This document shows positions 33,061 through 42,213 of a stretch of 64,000 bases of DNA, in pieces (the stretch's first letter is position 1; each line of letters begins with the position of its first letter). The notes below the pieces were generated by a model. It was not told the DNA's origin. It made no database searches and saw nothing but the letters and a program-made list of their open reading frames with translations. The DNA lies in contig JADJWK010000001.1 of the NCBI GenBank assembly GCA_016716405.1, positions 1,426,001 through 1,490,000 of the forward strand. Direction: 5' to 3'. Both the position numbers and the translations under genes were made by a program. Source of the DNA: Candidatus Melainabacteria bacterium. Lineage in GTDB: Bacteria > Cyanobacteriota > Vampirovibrionia > Obscuribacterales > Obscuribacteraceae.

Positions 33061-33339
33061 CTGCGATCGCTACTCCCTTCCGGTGCCGCTCAGCCAGCCA
33101 TCGTATCATGATCGTACTGGAGCTGTGGTTCTCTTTTTCGACCTGGGAACTTTTGCAGAATCGTTTGCAACGGTAATGAACTTTTGTAAAATCAGGGTTT
33201 CTGGGATTTTTCCTTTTGCCGAGGCTGCCACCACAGGCGGTTTCAGTGTCAAGCAGAATCAATAATAGGCTTTACACCAATTACATTAAAAGGAGCCTTC
33301 CTCGAAAAAATGAAGGACAGGGCCAGGCCCAGTAAGTGT

Positions 33340-34533
33340 CTAGAAATTGATCTTCATATCCCGGTCGCCGATGGATGCGACGAAATCGGTCCAGCCTGAG
33401 CCCTCTCGACCGGAGGCGAAGACTTTCTCGTTCTCCACCATCTGGAGGTTGTATCCATGGGCGGCAAAGAGGGGCTGCTGCGTGCGGGCGAAATTGAAAG
33501 CGAATTCTTTGGCTTGCTCTTCGGACATTCCCTGCATATATTCGAAGACTTGTTCGAGATTTCTCGAGAAATCGTATTTGAGGGTGTGATAGTTCGGATC
33601 GTTCCATTTGAGAGTACCGTCATCCTTGCGCCCACCGAGACCGCCCATGACGGGAGCTTGAGAGAAGTCGGTGACCCTGCCGTCGTTTGGTTTGCCGGGC
33701 ATGAATTTGAGCAGGTCGACATTCATGGGGATGCCGTAATGCTGTTTGAACGCTTCCTGGCTCAAGGGGATGTCGGCGCCTTCGGCAAAGTAATGATTGT
33801 TTCTCTCGGGTCTTGTCCGGGTAATGACCCGGTCGCTGCCGTTGCTGCGAACGCTTCTATTGCCGTAGTTATCGATGGCTCTGCCCGGGAATCTTTCCTG
33901 CGACGGTCCCTGGCCCGTACCCTGGCCCAAACTTTCGGGCATGGGTTGCCGGGCCGCCATGGCCATCAACATCATGCGCAGATATTCCAGTTGCATCTGG
34001 AGCATTCTTATCTGCTCAGCTTGCTGCCGCCGCTCTTGTCGATCCCAGCTTTCCAGAGATCGGGAGCGGGCCGGGTAGTCCCTTCGCCTGGCTGTGTCGA
34101 TATCGCGTCCGGTGATTCCTCGCGGGTCATTGTTGCCATCGGCGCCGGCGAATTTGTCGAAATTGTCGAGAACGAAACCCAGATCCGCTGCTTCTTGCGG
34201 ATGGATCCGGTTGCCGTTCTGGATGAGATACTGCTCGAGCTCCCGGCGGGACAGGTGCGTGGGATCCCCGTCGGCATTCATCGACCCGGCATGGAGAGCC
34301 AGGGTCTCCGCCGCGCGCCGGGGGCTGCGCGGCTCCGGGAGGTGCGCTCCGGAACCGTATTGAAACTCGACTGTGGGAAAGCCCGAAAGCGCTCCACTGC
34401 ATCCGGAGAGGGGTGCAAGTGGAAACGCGTCGGGTCGGTAGACCTGGTGCACGACGGATCGCGGAGTCTCATTCAATGACAGGCCAGTGTCAGGAGGGAA
34501 GAATCGAGACTCCGGCGATCCACCAGTAACCAT
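33340..34533 (-). CDS. Unknown protein with an EF-hand-like pair
   Basis: 397 residues, good AAGGAGG ribosome site nine bases upstream, no signal peptide. Around residues 86-150 two acidic loops resemble calcium-binding EF hands: NADGDPTHLSRREL and ADGNNDPRGITGRDI, separated by about 45 residues. A Gln/Met-rich helix (QAEQIRMLQMQLEYLRMMLMAMAAR) follows. The second half (about 265-397) is more ordered, ending FVASIGDRDMKINF. I do not recognise the family. Confidence 0.6.
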   Translation of the reverse strand: MVTGGSPESRFFPPDTGLSLNETPRSVVHQVYRPDAFPLAPLSGCSGALSGFPTVEFQYGSGAHLPEPRSPRRAAETLALHAGSMNADGDPTHLSRRELEQYLIQNGNRIHPQEAADLGFVLDNFDKFAGADGNNDPRGITGRDIDTARRRDYPARSRSLESWDRQERRQQAEQIRMLQMQLEYLRMMLMAMAARQPMPESLGQGTGQGPSQERFPGRAIDNYGNRSVRSNGSDRVITRTRPERNNHYFAEGADIPLSQEAFKQHYGIPMNVDLLKFMPGKPNDGRVTDFSQAPVMGGLGGRKDDGTLKWNDPNYHTLKYDFSRNLEQVFEYMQGMSEEQAKEFAFNFARTQQPLFAAHGYNLQMVENEKVFASGREGSGWTDFVASIGDRDMKINF

Positions 34534-34614
34534 GCGCTACCTCCTTTGTCTGGATGATTCGAAGGTTAGCCTTTTTTTGTTATGGAGTTGTTAATCGGAT
34601 GCGCTCAGATTCTT

Positions 34615-35034
34615 TTAGATCCGCTCGCTTATGACAGCTGCCAGATTGGCTGCGTCGTCGGTACCGATGATGGTGTGCCGGCCGTCTTTGTGAGTGAGAT
34701 CGACGGCATTGAGTCCATATATATTGTAGAGCCAGCCATGACCGACATAATGAATGCCCCAGCCCATGAGAGGTGTGGTTCTAATGGTCTCGACGGCGCT
34801 GATCTCGGAGAGAGGGAGGGACCAGTTCGGGAAGCCATTGCCGAATTGCCAGTGAATGCTTTCTTCGTCTACCTCCACGGTAAGCACTCGAAAAATCGCT
34901 GCCGTGGTCCCCAGGGCGCCCATCATCAGCAAACGGGCAAGCAGGAGCGGGGGCGCCAGGCTTATAGCAAGACCGGCAAGGGATGCCGCGATCATGACAT
35001 TGTTGGGGACTGTCTGGATGTGCTTGTAGGACAT
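34615..35034 (-). CDS. Small membrane protein with bacterial PH-like domain
   Basis: 139 residues. Two closely spaced hydrophobic segments (NVMIAASLAGLAISLAPPLLLA, MGALGTTAAIF) are followed by a beta-rich domain typical of membrane-anchored PH-like proteins (VLTVEVDEESIHWQFG, SLPLSEISAVETI, LTHKDGRHTIIGTDD). The function of such proteins is unknown. Confidence 0.65.
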   Translation of the reverse strand: MSYKHIQTVPNNVMIAASLAGLAISLAPPLLLARLLMMGALGTTAAIFRVLTVEVDEESIHWQFGNGFPNWSLPLSEISAVETIRTTPLMGWGIHYVGHGWLYNIYGLNAVDLTHKDGRHTIIGTDDAANLAAVISERI

Positions 35035-35270
35035 GGAATATGACCCTCGCGTTTCTGGCCTTAAGGCTCAATTTTAGCAAGATCGAATCGTCTCATATCC
35101 GGTTTGAGCTCAGTGGGGCTAACACTAATCAGACCCCGTTCTCAGTGATGATTTCGGCGGATCTTTCGTCGATTCGCGTATGGATCCCGGTGCCGGGTCC
35201 GGCTTCAATAGCAGCGGGGGCGGCATCCGGCTACAACTGCTTCATTTCGGTGCGACCGTAAGGAGGTCTC

Positions 35271-36056
35271 ATGGTTTTTCACGGGTTCGATAACTGCCGC
35301 CCCTGCTCCGGAGATTCGACCGGAGATGCAACCGCGGATTCAATCGGTATAGATTTCCACTTCCTGGATGAATTTCGCCCCGCAAGAATGGAAGGGCCCG
35401 GTCAGGCGGTTTTCTCTCCCGGCTGCATGTCATTCGGCGGTCCGAGGATTGTGATCATGATACTGCCGGAGGTGCCCTCTTACTATTCGATGCCGAGCGG
35501 CGGTCCGGATCGGGTGATCGATTTTCGGCGCCTGCGTGGTTGTCCCGGCTGGAGCTCGGATAACTTCGGCTCTCCCTGTGATGGCATTCCGCGCCTGATC
35601 ATGGACCTGATCGCAATGAGCGCCCGGGGCTCCCAGGAAAGCTGGCTAGATCCGTCCCGGCAAAATCAGGGCTGGCCCATCGGAGGCTGGCAGGGCAACT
35701 GGCAGAAGGTCGCTCCGCAAGACAACTGGCGTTCGGGCTACGGCATGCCGCCGGCACTTGCCCGGGAGCTGGCTAGTCGGGCTCACCGGACAGGAGAGCA
35801 GGCCTGGCGCAATACTCCCCCCGGGCAGACCGGCGGGCGCTGGCGCGCGGATTACGGTGTCGCTCCCGGTCTGGCGGAGGAGCTGTCTCGCCGGGCTCAG
35901 CAGACTAGAGAGCAAGCCTGGCGCAATACCCGGCCGGGACAGACCGGCGGGCGCTGGCGCGCGGACTATGGTGTCGCTCCCGGTATCGGAAACGACCTTG
36001 CTGACAGAGACCTGCAAAACAAGCTGGAGGCCTGGTATCTTCGTCGTCGCAATTAG
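35271..36056 (+). CDS. Protein with tandem 38-residue repeats
   Basis: 261 residues. AGGAGGT lies three bases before the ATG, a very strong ribosome site. The N-terminal half is Pro/Gly/Phe-rich and unrecognised. The C-terminal part holds two near-identical 38-residue units, EQAWRNTxPGQTGGRWRADY then GVAPG, plus a degenerate earlier copy (DNWRSGYGMPPALARELASR). There is no signal peptide. Trp and Arg richness of the repeats suggests a binding or structural role. The bases between 35035 and 35270 hold no supported gene. Confidence 0.6.
   Translation: MVFHGFDNCRPCSGDSTGDATADSIGIDFHFLDEFRPARMEGPGQAVFSPGCMSFGGPRIVIMILPEVPSYYSMPSGGPDRVIDFRRLRGCPGWSSDNFGSPCDGIPRLIMDLIAMSARGSQESWLDPSRQNQGWPIGGWQGNWQKVAPQDNWRSGYGMPPALARELASRAHRTGEQAWRNTPPGQTGGRWRADYGVAPGLAEELSRRAQQTREQAWRNTRPGQTGGRWRADYGVAPGIGNDLADRDLQNKLEAWYLRRRN
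35794..35984 (+). repeat. Two tandem copies of a 114-base coding repeat
   Basis: Unit 1 starts at 35794 and unit 2 at 35908; most bases are identical across the compared stretch, including a perfect GACCGGCGGGCGCTGGCGCG run. They are in frame within the gene at 35271. The low divergence points to recent duplication or to homogenisation. Confidence 0.8.
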
Positions 36057-36064
36057 CGTCGTGG

Positions 36065-36976
36065 TCAGGGATTGCAGTAGTCGCAATAGGTGGGATCCGC
36101 TCTGTAGTCGGATTCGTATTTGCTGATTCTGATCGAATGTTCGCAGTTCCAGCATGAGTTTATGTACCATCCGACAACCATAGTAGGTCTTCTGCAATTT
36201 GCGCACAGGAGGCCAGCCTCCTTGCCTGTCTGCCCGAAGCCGACTGCGGAGCATTCAGGGCACCGGGACGCCAACCTTCTGGCAAGCTTGATCGCAGTCC
36301 TTCTTATATTTCTCATTCGAGTGGGATTCATATGAGCCCGCATATCGCTCTCGAGCCATACATGAGTGGCGTCGGATGATTTGCGGCACCGGTCGAATAG
36401 CGAAATTAACCGCTTGTGTTCTGTTATTCCTTTGAAGGTCAGGGACTTGATGAGGACGGGCTTGTCCAGAGCTCTTTCTGGTTTGACAGCACCGGCTATG
36501 ACAATGCCGTGTGATGGGAAACGGCATCTGCTGGCGAGCTTCTCGACTTCTTCGATGGTCTCCGCATAGCCGTAGCAGTAGTTCGTCTCGAAAGCCAGAT
36601 AGTCTTCCTTGAGACTGAAGTTCCGGAGCCTGTCCACGAGATAGATGATTTCGTGGTGACCGGGAATAATCGGCATCTGTGGATGGGGACCGAAGGACCC
36701 TTCCGTGGCTATGGCAACATTGATGTCGGACCCGAGGCGCAGCCTGGCATCATCGAGACCTTTCTCTGCCTTCGCCCTGACTGTCTCTTCCGGGCTTCCG
36801 GCTCGCTCGATTTCACCGGTGAAGGTCCCCAGCTCGTCGGTGTCGAAGTCGGAGTAGGCCAGGATGTCGCATCCGGTCGCGACCCTCAGAGGCTTTGCTA
36901 TTGCCTTTTCCTTCGAGTGTTTCGAGACAATGGCCACCGCCGTGTTCTTGTACGGGTGGTCGGCTTCGAGGGTCAT
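36065..36976 (-). CDS. DUF6671 family protein
   Basis: From the ATG at 36976 the protein is 303 residues. It matches the DUF6671 pattern: NTAVAIVSKHSKEKAIA, FDTDELGTFTGEIER, ATEGSFGPHPQMPIIPGHHE, FETNYCYGY, FPSHGI, SDMRAHMNPTRMRNI, and four zinc-ribbon-like Cys pairs (CPEC, CANC, CWNC, CDYC). The function is unknown; the cysteines likely bind zinc. Earlier in-frame starts exist at 37003, 37015 and a TTG at 37039; family comparison favours 36976. A strong hairpin lies just upstream. Confidence 0.8.
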   Translation of the reverse strand: MTLEADHPYKNTAVAIVSKHSKEKAIAKPLRVATGCDILAYSDFDTDELGTFTGEIERAGSPEETVRAKAEKGLDDARLRLGSDINVAIATEGSFGPHPQMPIIPGHHEIIYLVDRLRNFSLKEDYLAFETNYCYGYAETIEEVEKLASRCRFPSHGIVIAGAVKPERALDKPVLIKSLTFKGITEHKRLISLFDRCRKSSDATHVWLESDMRAHMNPTRMRNIRRTAIKLARRLASRCPECSAVGFGQTGKEAGLLCANCRRPTMVVGWYINSCWNCEHSIRISKYESDYRADPTYCDYCNP

Positions 36977-37037
36977 TTTTTTTGAATCTCTAAATATGGT
37001 CATGTATTCATACATATTGAATGTTCTCAATAAAATC

Positions 37038-37063
37038 AAGCCTCTTCACGGAGAGGCTTTTTT
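37038..37063 (+). terminator. Intrinsic-terminator-like hairpin
   Basis: AAGCCTCT, a six-base loop TCACGG, AGAGGCTT, then TTTT. On the plus strand it would stop transcripts running antisense through the DUF6671 gene. On the minus strand it lies in that gene's leader and could act as an attenuator, though the T run there is interrupted. Confidence 0.65.
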
Positions 37064-37192
37064 GTCCATGTTTGTAAAGGTTCTCATTGACCGGGCGGCA
37101 GATTGTTGTATGATTGGTAATGTTCATAGCTTCAAATATTCGAAGATAATGAGATGAAGCGTTCCGATGAGGTCTGAATCTAAAGAGGTCCC

Positions 37193-38689
37193 ATGAATAC
37201 GCAGCTTTTGAATGTTTTGTTCCTGATAGCTCTTTCTGCCCCGGTGGTCCTGACCATATTTCTTATGACCTTTCCGGGACGCGGGAGAGTAGAAAGGCTT
37301 CTGCCGGTGGTCTATTTGACGGGCAGTGCTTTGAGCCTGGCCGGAGGAATCCTGGCGGCGGTCACAGGGGTCCATGCTGTCCGGCCTGGTCCGTTTATAG
37401 GGGACTTCACCAGTATGATGGTGCTGGCTTCGGTGTTGCTCATAGCAGGTGTAATCGCTGCATACTCCCGTCGATACATTCTCACGGCAGGCAGCCGTGC
37501 CAGCTTCCTGACCTCGATATCGTGCCTGGTCTGCGCCTCGGCTCTGCTCTCGGTGTCGGATGACCTTTTGCTGACAGGGTTGTGCTGGTCCTCGATCAGC
37601 TTTCTCCTCTGGCACTGTCTTGTCCGGATGGGCAAGCCGGACAGCGCACGGACCGTGCTCAAGCATCACCTGCTCAGCGACCTGATGCTCGTCGCCGGCT
37701 TTACCCTTGTTTTCTTCTCCTCAGGCACGACAAGCCTGACCGAGCTGACCTCGACCGGTAGCTCGCCCATGTCGCTGTCTGGCGTGGAGCCAGTCGCCGC
37801 TGCCCTCATCGTTCTCTCCATGTGTGTGAAGTCGGCGCTCTTCCCGTTCCACCGGTGGCTCCTCGCTACCCTGGATGCTCCCACTCCGCTTTCTGGATTG
37901 CTTCATGCGGGTCTGGTCAACGTCTCCGCGATTCTCGCCTACCGCATCTATCCCATACTGGAGCCCAACGCCGCTGTGATCACGGCATGGGGGATCCTGG
38001 CTTTCGTCTCGGCCGCCGTCGGTACCTTCTCTATGTCCGGTCAGTTCGATGTCAAACGAAAGCTTGTCTACTCGACCGTGGGTCAGATGGGCTTCATGGC
38101 CCTTCAATGCGCCTGCGGGGCAGTCGGTGCTGCCGTCCTGCATATGATCGCTCACGGGCTCTTCAAGTGTCACATGTTCCTTCAGTCGGGCACCTCTGTT
38201 TCGGAAGGGACCGTCAAGAAGCAGTGGTCTGGACTTCCGAGCCGAAAGTCATATCCTGTCGTCGCGACCGTCCTTCTCTCGATTGCTCTCCTTCCGTTCA
38301 GCATCTTCCTCTGGTCATCTGATTTAGCTTCGGCGGCTACCGTGACAGTGGCTTCTCTGGCCCTGGTTGCGGCGCTCTGGTCGTATTCGTCGGTCTCGAG
38401 GGTGGGCTTCAGACATGTCTTGCCGGCAGCTCTGGCCCTGGGAGCCGCCCTGGCAGCCTCTGGATCTTTGATGGCATCTTTCGAGAATGCAAGCGCGTCT
38501 TCTTCCCATCTCGCAGCGCCGTTCATGATCGCAGTGCTCGCCCTGGCCTGCATCGGATTCCTGAAAGAAATTGCAGGCAGATCCGAGCTCGGAAGGGCAG
38601 TCTACGTTCAATGTTTGAACGGCTTTTATATCGACGAGCTAGCCTTTGCTGCGGGCAATCTCAAATCTGGTAACAGGGGGGACAAATGA
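37193..38689 (+). CDS. dabB: DabB, proton-channel subunit of the DAB inorganic-carbon pump
   Basis: 498 residues, strongly hydrophobic, with about 13 membrane helices. It is related to NuoL/MrpA-type antiporter subunits: the channel Lys/His helix in FHRWLLATLDAPTPLSGLLH and KLVYSTVGQMGFM are recognisable. In DAB systems DabB lets cations in, and the energy drives hydration of CO2 by DabA. No other complex I genes are here, and dabA follows with a four-base ATGA overlap, so it is DabB and not NuoL. The T-run hairpin upstream of it may insulate the operon. Confidence 0.9.
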   Translation: MNTQLLNVLFLIALSAPVVLTIFLMTFPGRGRVERLLPVVYLTGSALSLAGGILAAVTGVHAVRPGPFIGDFTSMMVLASVLLIAGVIAAYSRRYILTAGSRASFLTSISCLVCASALLSVSDDLLLTGLCWSSISFLLWHCLVRMGKPDSARTVLKHHLLSDLMLVAGFTLVFFSSGTTSLTELTSTGSSPMSLSGVEPVAAALIVLSMCVKSALFPFHRWLLATLDAPTPLSGLLHAGLVNVSAILAYRIYPILEPNAAVITAWGILAFVSAAVGTFSMSGQFDVKRKLVYSTVGQMGFMALQCACGAVGAAVLHMIAHGLFKCHMFLQSGTSVSEGTVKKQWSGLPSRKSYPVVATVLLSIALLPFSIFLWSSDLASAATVTVASLALVAALWSYSSVSRVGFRHVLPAALALGAALAASGSLMASFENASASSSHLAAPFMIAVLALACIGFLKEIAGRSELGRAVYVQCLNGFYIDELAFAAGNLKSGNRGDK

Positions 38690-41064
38690 GAAAATCAGAC
38701 ATTGATACGGCGGCAAAGACGCTCAATTCGTACTGGCCCCTGCGAAATTTTATCGCATGCAATGCCGTGGCCGGGCTGGAGGAGATGAGCTTCGACCAGG
38801 CTATGTCTTTTCTGAGCGCCAATTTGAAAGCGAGTGTCTACCTGCCTCTCAGCGACTATCGCGCCTACTATGAAAATGGCAGGATCAATCCCCGGGATTT
38901 CAAGGAGGCTTTGCAGTCTGCCGGTCGAGAAGCTCGAAGGAAGGTCGACACGGGCATGCCAGCTACCTGGTCGGAGCTGCTGGACGCAGCCTGCGGCGCC
39001 AGGGTCGAGGCTCTGGTCGGAAGGCAGGTGATCAAGTGGCTTGGCTCCTTCTTCGATGATGTCCAGGCTCAATCCGAGGTCGATAAGTCAGGTGGACTGT
39101 GGTGCTACTGGAGGCGGCATGTGGGCTTCGATCTGTCCCTGTCAATCCACGGCTCGCGGGGTTGGCGCGCTCGGCTCGAAGCGTTGTCTGAGAATTCGTA
39201 TAAAGCCATCACCCAGCTGCTCGAGGCAACAGGAGTAGATGAGGATAGACGAATCGGATACGCGGGCCGCCATTTCTTGAGGCTGCCCGGCTGGTCGAGT
39301 CATCTGAAGTGGCGTCAGGCGAACGGTCATCCCGATGTGCTTGCCGACTTCCTCGCCCTTGTTCTGTTCTATGAGTTCGAGTTCGCCACTGCTTATATAA
39401 AAAGACAGGGGCTTCCCGACGCCGGCTGGAAATCTCTCATCGACCGCGCCGGGGGCGCTGTCGATCCGGATGGTGACTATGCTTATGAATGGCAGGAAGC
39501 CTACGAGCTCAATTACCGGAACAAGCTTCTGGCTCTCATAGACCGGCGTCCTTCCCGAATCAGGACAGAACGTCCCGATTGTCAGATGGTGTTCTGCATC
39601 GACTGTCGCTCAGAGCCTGTGCGGAGACTGCTCGAGTCCAGCGGCTCATACGAGACGCTGGGTTTTGCCGGCTTCTTCGGTTTCCCCATGAAATTCAAGC
39701 CTCTCTGCGGCTCCCTGGAGACTGATCTCTGCCCGGTACTGATCAGCCCGGACAAGCTGGTAACCGAGGCTGCTTCCAGGGGCAGGGAACGTCTTCATCT
39801 TAGCTTTCGGTCTCTGGCTGTCTCGGCCCAGCAGTTGCGCAAGCGCCTCAAGAGCAGTCTGGCAGGTGCATTCGGCATGGTGGAGGCTATCGGTATGTGG
39901 TCCTCGATGCCTCTGATTCTCAGGACATTTCTGCCCGGAGCATGGAGCCGCCTGGAGTCTGGAGTCAAGAGAGGTCTGACCGGCGATCAAGAAAGAGACC
40001 TGGACCTGACCGCCTTCTCTCTGGATGAAATGGCCGCCCTTGCCGAAGGTTGCCTCAGAGGAATGTCCCTGACGGACTGCTTCGCGCCCCTGGTTGTCTT
40101 TTGCGGACATGGCAGTAGTTCGGTGAACAATCCATTCGCTTCATCGCTCGACTGCGGTGCATGCGGAGGCAACGCCGGCGGTATCAATGCCCGTTTCGCT
40201 GCGACCGTAATGAATCGGCCCGATGTCCGCTCCATGCTGGCTGAAAGAGGAATCAGAATACCGGATGACACCCTCTTCGTTGCTGCTCTGCATAACACCA
40301 CCACCGATCGTTTCGAGATTCTCGACAGACATCTCATCCCACTGAAATGCATGGAAATGGTCGAGCGTCTGAGCGACGATCTCTTTTCTGTGTCGAAAGC
40401 CGCCAGGGAGGCGAAGAGGAAGAGGCTGCCGGACGGTGGAGAGAATCTCGACCAGCGGGCTGTGGACTGGGCTCAAGTTCTCCCCGAGTGGGGACTGGCT
40501 CGCAATGCCGCTTTCGTAGCGGCACCCAGAGATTGCACCGCCGGCGCGGATCTGGACGGTCGGGTTTTCCTGCACTCTTACGACTGGGAAAAGGACTCCA
40601 GTGTAGCGGTCCTGGAGACGATCATGACAGCGCCTCTGGTTGTGGCTCAGTGGATAAACATGCAATATTATCTCTCCACCGTCGACAACAATGTCTTCGG
40701 CAGCGGTTCGAAGACCGTGCACAACGTAGTCGGTGATTTCGGAGTGATGACCGGTCAGTTTGGCGATCTGCGGCTCGGCTTGCCCATGGAGTCGGTGATG
40801 TCATCCGAGTCGGTGCGAGAGCATGAGCCCATGCGCTTGCTGGCTGTTATTCGGGCACCAAGACGAGCCCTCGATTCGGTGATGGTCAAGCACCGGAATA
40901 TCGGCAATCTTGTCTCGAATCGCTGGATCCGCCTGGTTGCTATCGAGCCTCAATCGGGCGAGATGTTCGAGAGCAAAGGAGAAGGAGCCTGGCTTCCAAT
41001 CGAGCTGGATCCGGCAGAGAAGGCGCCTGGGCGAAGACGCTTGCCTGCATTCGCCAGACTCTAG
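38686..41064 (+). CDS. dabA: DabA, zinc subunit of the DAB inorganic-carbon pump (DUF2309)
   Basis: 792 residues. DabA is a beta-carbonic-anhydrase-like protein that hydrates CO2 one way inside the cell. The zinc-site residues are present: Cys304 and Asp306 in VFCIDCRSE, His475 in CGHGSS, and Cys490 in LDCGACGG, with the same 15-residue His-Cys spacing as in the studied Halothiobacillus protein. It overlaps dabB by four bases. Together they concentrate bicarbonate. No RuBisCO or carboxysome gene is in the window, so in this organism it may serve anaplerotic carboxylation. Confidence 0.93.
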   Translation: MRKSDIDTAAKTLNSYWPLRNFIACNAVAGLEEMSFDQAMSFLSANLKASVYLPLSDYRAYYENGRINPRDFKEALQSAGREARRKVDTGMPATWSELLDAACGARVEALVGRQVIKWLGSFFDDVQAQSEVDKSGGLWCYWRRHVGFDLSLSIHGSRGWRARLEALSENSYKAITQLLEATGVDEDRRIGYAGRHFLRLPGWSSHLKWRQANGHPDVLADFLALVLFYEFEFATAYIKRQGLPDAGWKSLIDRAGGAVDPDGDYAYEWQEAYELNYRNKLLALIDRRPSRIRTERPDCQMVFCIDCRSEPVRRLLESSGSYETLGFAGFFGFPMKFKPLCGSLETDLCPVLISPDKLVTEAASRGRERLHLSFRSLAVSAQQLRKRLKSSLAGAFGMVEAIGMWSSMPLILRTFLPGAWSRLESGVKRGLTGDQERDLDLTAFSLDEMAALAEGCLRGMSLTDCFAPLVVFCGHGSSSVNNPFASSLDCGACGGNAGGINARFAATVMNRPDVRSMLAERGIRIPDDTLFVAALHNTTTDRFEILDRHLIPLKCMEMVERLSDDLFSVSKAAREAKRKRLPDGGENLDQRAVDWAQVLPEWGLARNAAFVAAPRDCTAGADLDGRVFLHSYDWEKDSSVAVLETIMTAPLVVAQWINMQYYLSTVDNNVFGSGSKTVHNVVGDFGVMTGQFGDLRLGLPMESVMSSESVREHEPMRLLAVIRAPRRALDSVMVKHRNIGNLVSNRWIRLVAIEPQSGEMFESKGEGAWLPIELDPAEKAPGRRRLPAFARL

Positions 41065-41077
41065 AGAATGATTCGAA

Positions 41078-42049
41078 TCAGATGACGAATCTCCCGCGAC
41101 CGGGCTCTCGCCCCCGGTCGCTTTTCTTCTCCAGGCGGCTCATCCGGCGCATCCGCTCCATTGCCTGACGGAACTTTCTTTTCAGAGAGCCGGTGGAGGT
41201 GTTCATTCTTTTTGCCAGCTCCTCGTAAGAGAGGATTTCTCTCGAGTAGAGACCGAAACGGTGAATAATCAGCTCCCTTTCCTGATCGCTCAGGCAACTC
41301 ATGAGCGACTCGACTTCCCTCGTCCTGAGGGACTGCTCCACCATACTCTCCGGGTTCCGGCCGCTGGCATCGGCGATCAGATCCCCGAGCTCGGAGACAT
41401 TTTCCGCTTTGATTGGCTGATTCAGAGACACCGGCATGAGACCGCCAAGCAGGGCTCTTTCGATCCTGCCCGCACTCAGTCCGGAGCAATCCTCGAGAAC
41501 GTCGCTGGTGGGCTGCGTGCCATGGCGGCTGGAGTAATCAGCGGCTATACGATTGAGCTTCCTGATGTCTCTGTTCAAATTGACCGGCAGGCGAACCGAC
41601 CTCGCCTTGTTGTCCACCGCTCGCGACAAGAATTGCAGGATCCAGCGGGATGCATAGGTTGAGAACCTCGTTCCTCTGGAAGGGTCGAAGAGTTGAGCCG
41701 CTCTGAGCAAACCCAGATTGCCTTCTTGAATCAGGTCCTCGAAATCCAGACCCCTGCCGTTGAAAGCCTTGGCGAATTTGACTACCAGTTTCAGATTGGC
41801 CACGACCAGCTCGCCCAGAGCTTCCCGGTCGCCCGTGTCCCGGCGCTCTGCCAGCTCCACCTCCTGCTCCCGGCTGAGCAAGTCGCGACTGTCCAGCTTG
41901 CGGAAATAGTTGGACAACAATTCGTTGTCCGAGTCGCCAGAGTCTCGAGTTCTCGAGACCGGCCTAAAATCGAGCTCTTCTATATAGAAGGTCGCCGGCC
42001 CGATTGTCCCCGAGGGATCTCTGCCCCCTTGACTCGCATGACCATTCAC
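41078..42049 (-). CDS. Sigma-70 family RNA polymerase sigma factor (group 2-like)
   Basis: 323 residues, AGGAGG eight bases upstream of the ATG. Region 1.2-like LLSREQEVELAERR, region 2 with ANLKLVVKFAK, GLDFEDLIQEGNLGLL and FSTYASRWI, region 3, and region 4 with SYEELAKRMNTSTGSLKRKFRQAMERMRR are all visible. There is no long region 1.1, so it is an alternative factor, not the primary one. Region 4.2 differs from RpoD, so its -35 preference may differ. It is divergent from the LOV kinase. Confidence 0.9.
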   Translation of the reverse strand: MNGHASQGGRDPSGTIGPATFYIEELDFRPVSRTRDSGDSDNELLSNYFRKLDSRDLLSREQEVELAERRDTGDREALGELVVANLKLVVKFAKAFNGRGLDFEDLIQEGNLGLLRAAQLFDPSRGTRFSTYASRWILQFLSRAVDNKARSVRLPVNLNRDIRKLNRIAADYSSRHGTQPTSDVLEDCSGLSAGRIERALLGGLMPVSLNQPIKAENVSELGDLIADASGRNPESMVEQSLRTREVESLMSCLSDQERELIIHRFGLYSREILSYEELAKRMNTSTGSLKRKFRQAMERMRRMSRLEKKSDRGREPGRGRFVI

Positions 42050-42213
42050 TCTCCCTCCTCTGCCGAGGCCCTCGACTTGCTATCTCCTGGCTGCCCCTCC
42101 ATCTGCCTCGTGCGCTTCTCGCTGATCCTGGTCTCATCATAGGCAAGCCTTGTGAACCGCCTGTGAACGCCGGTGTTCACCGTGGCGTCACCCGCCGGGC
42201 TTACGATCAAGTT

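Noticed and set aside
33457..34479. 340-codon plus-strand frame
   Set aside because: Antisense to the EF-hand-like protein, which has a strong ribosome site on the minus strand.
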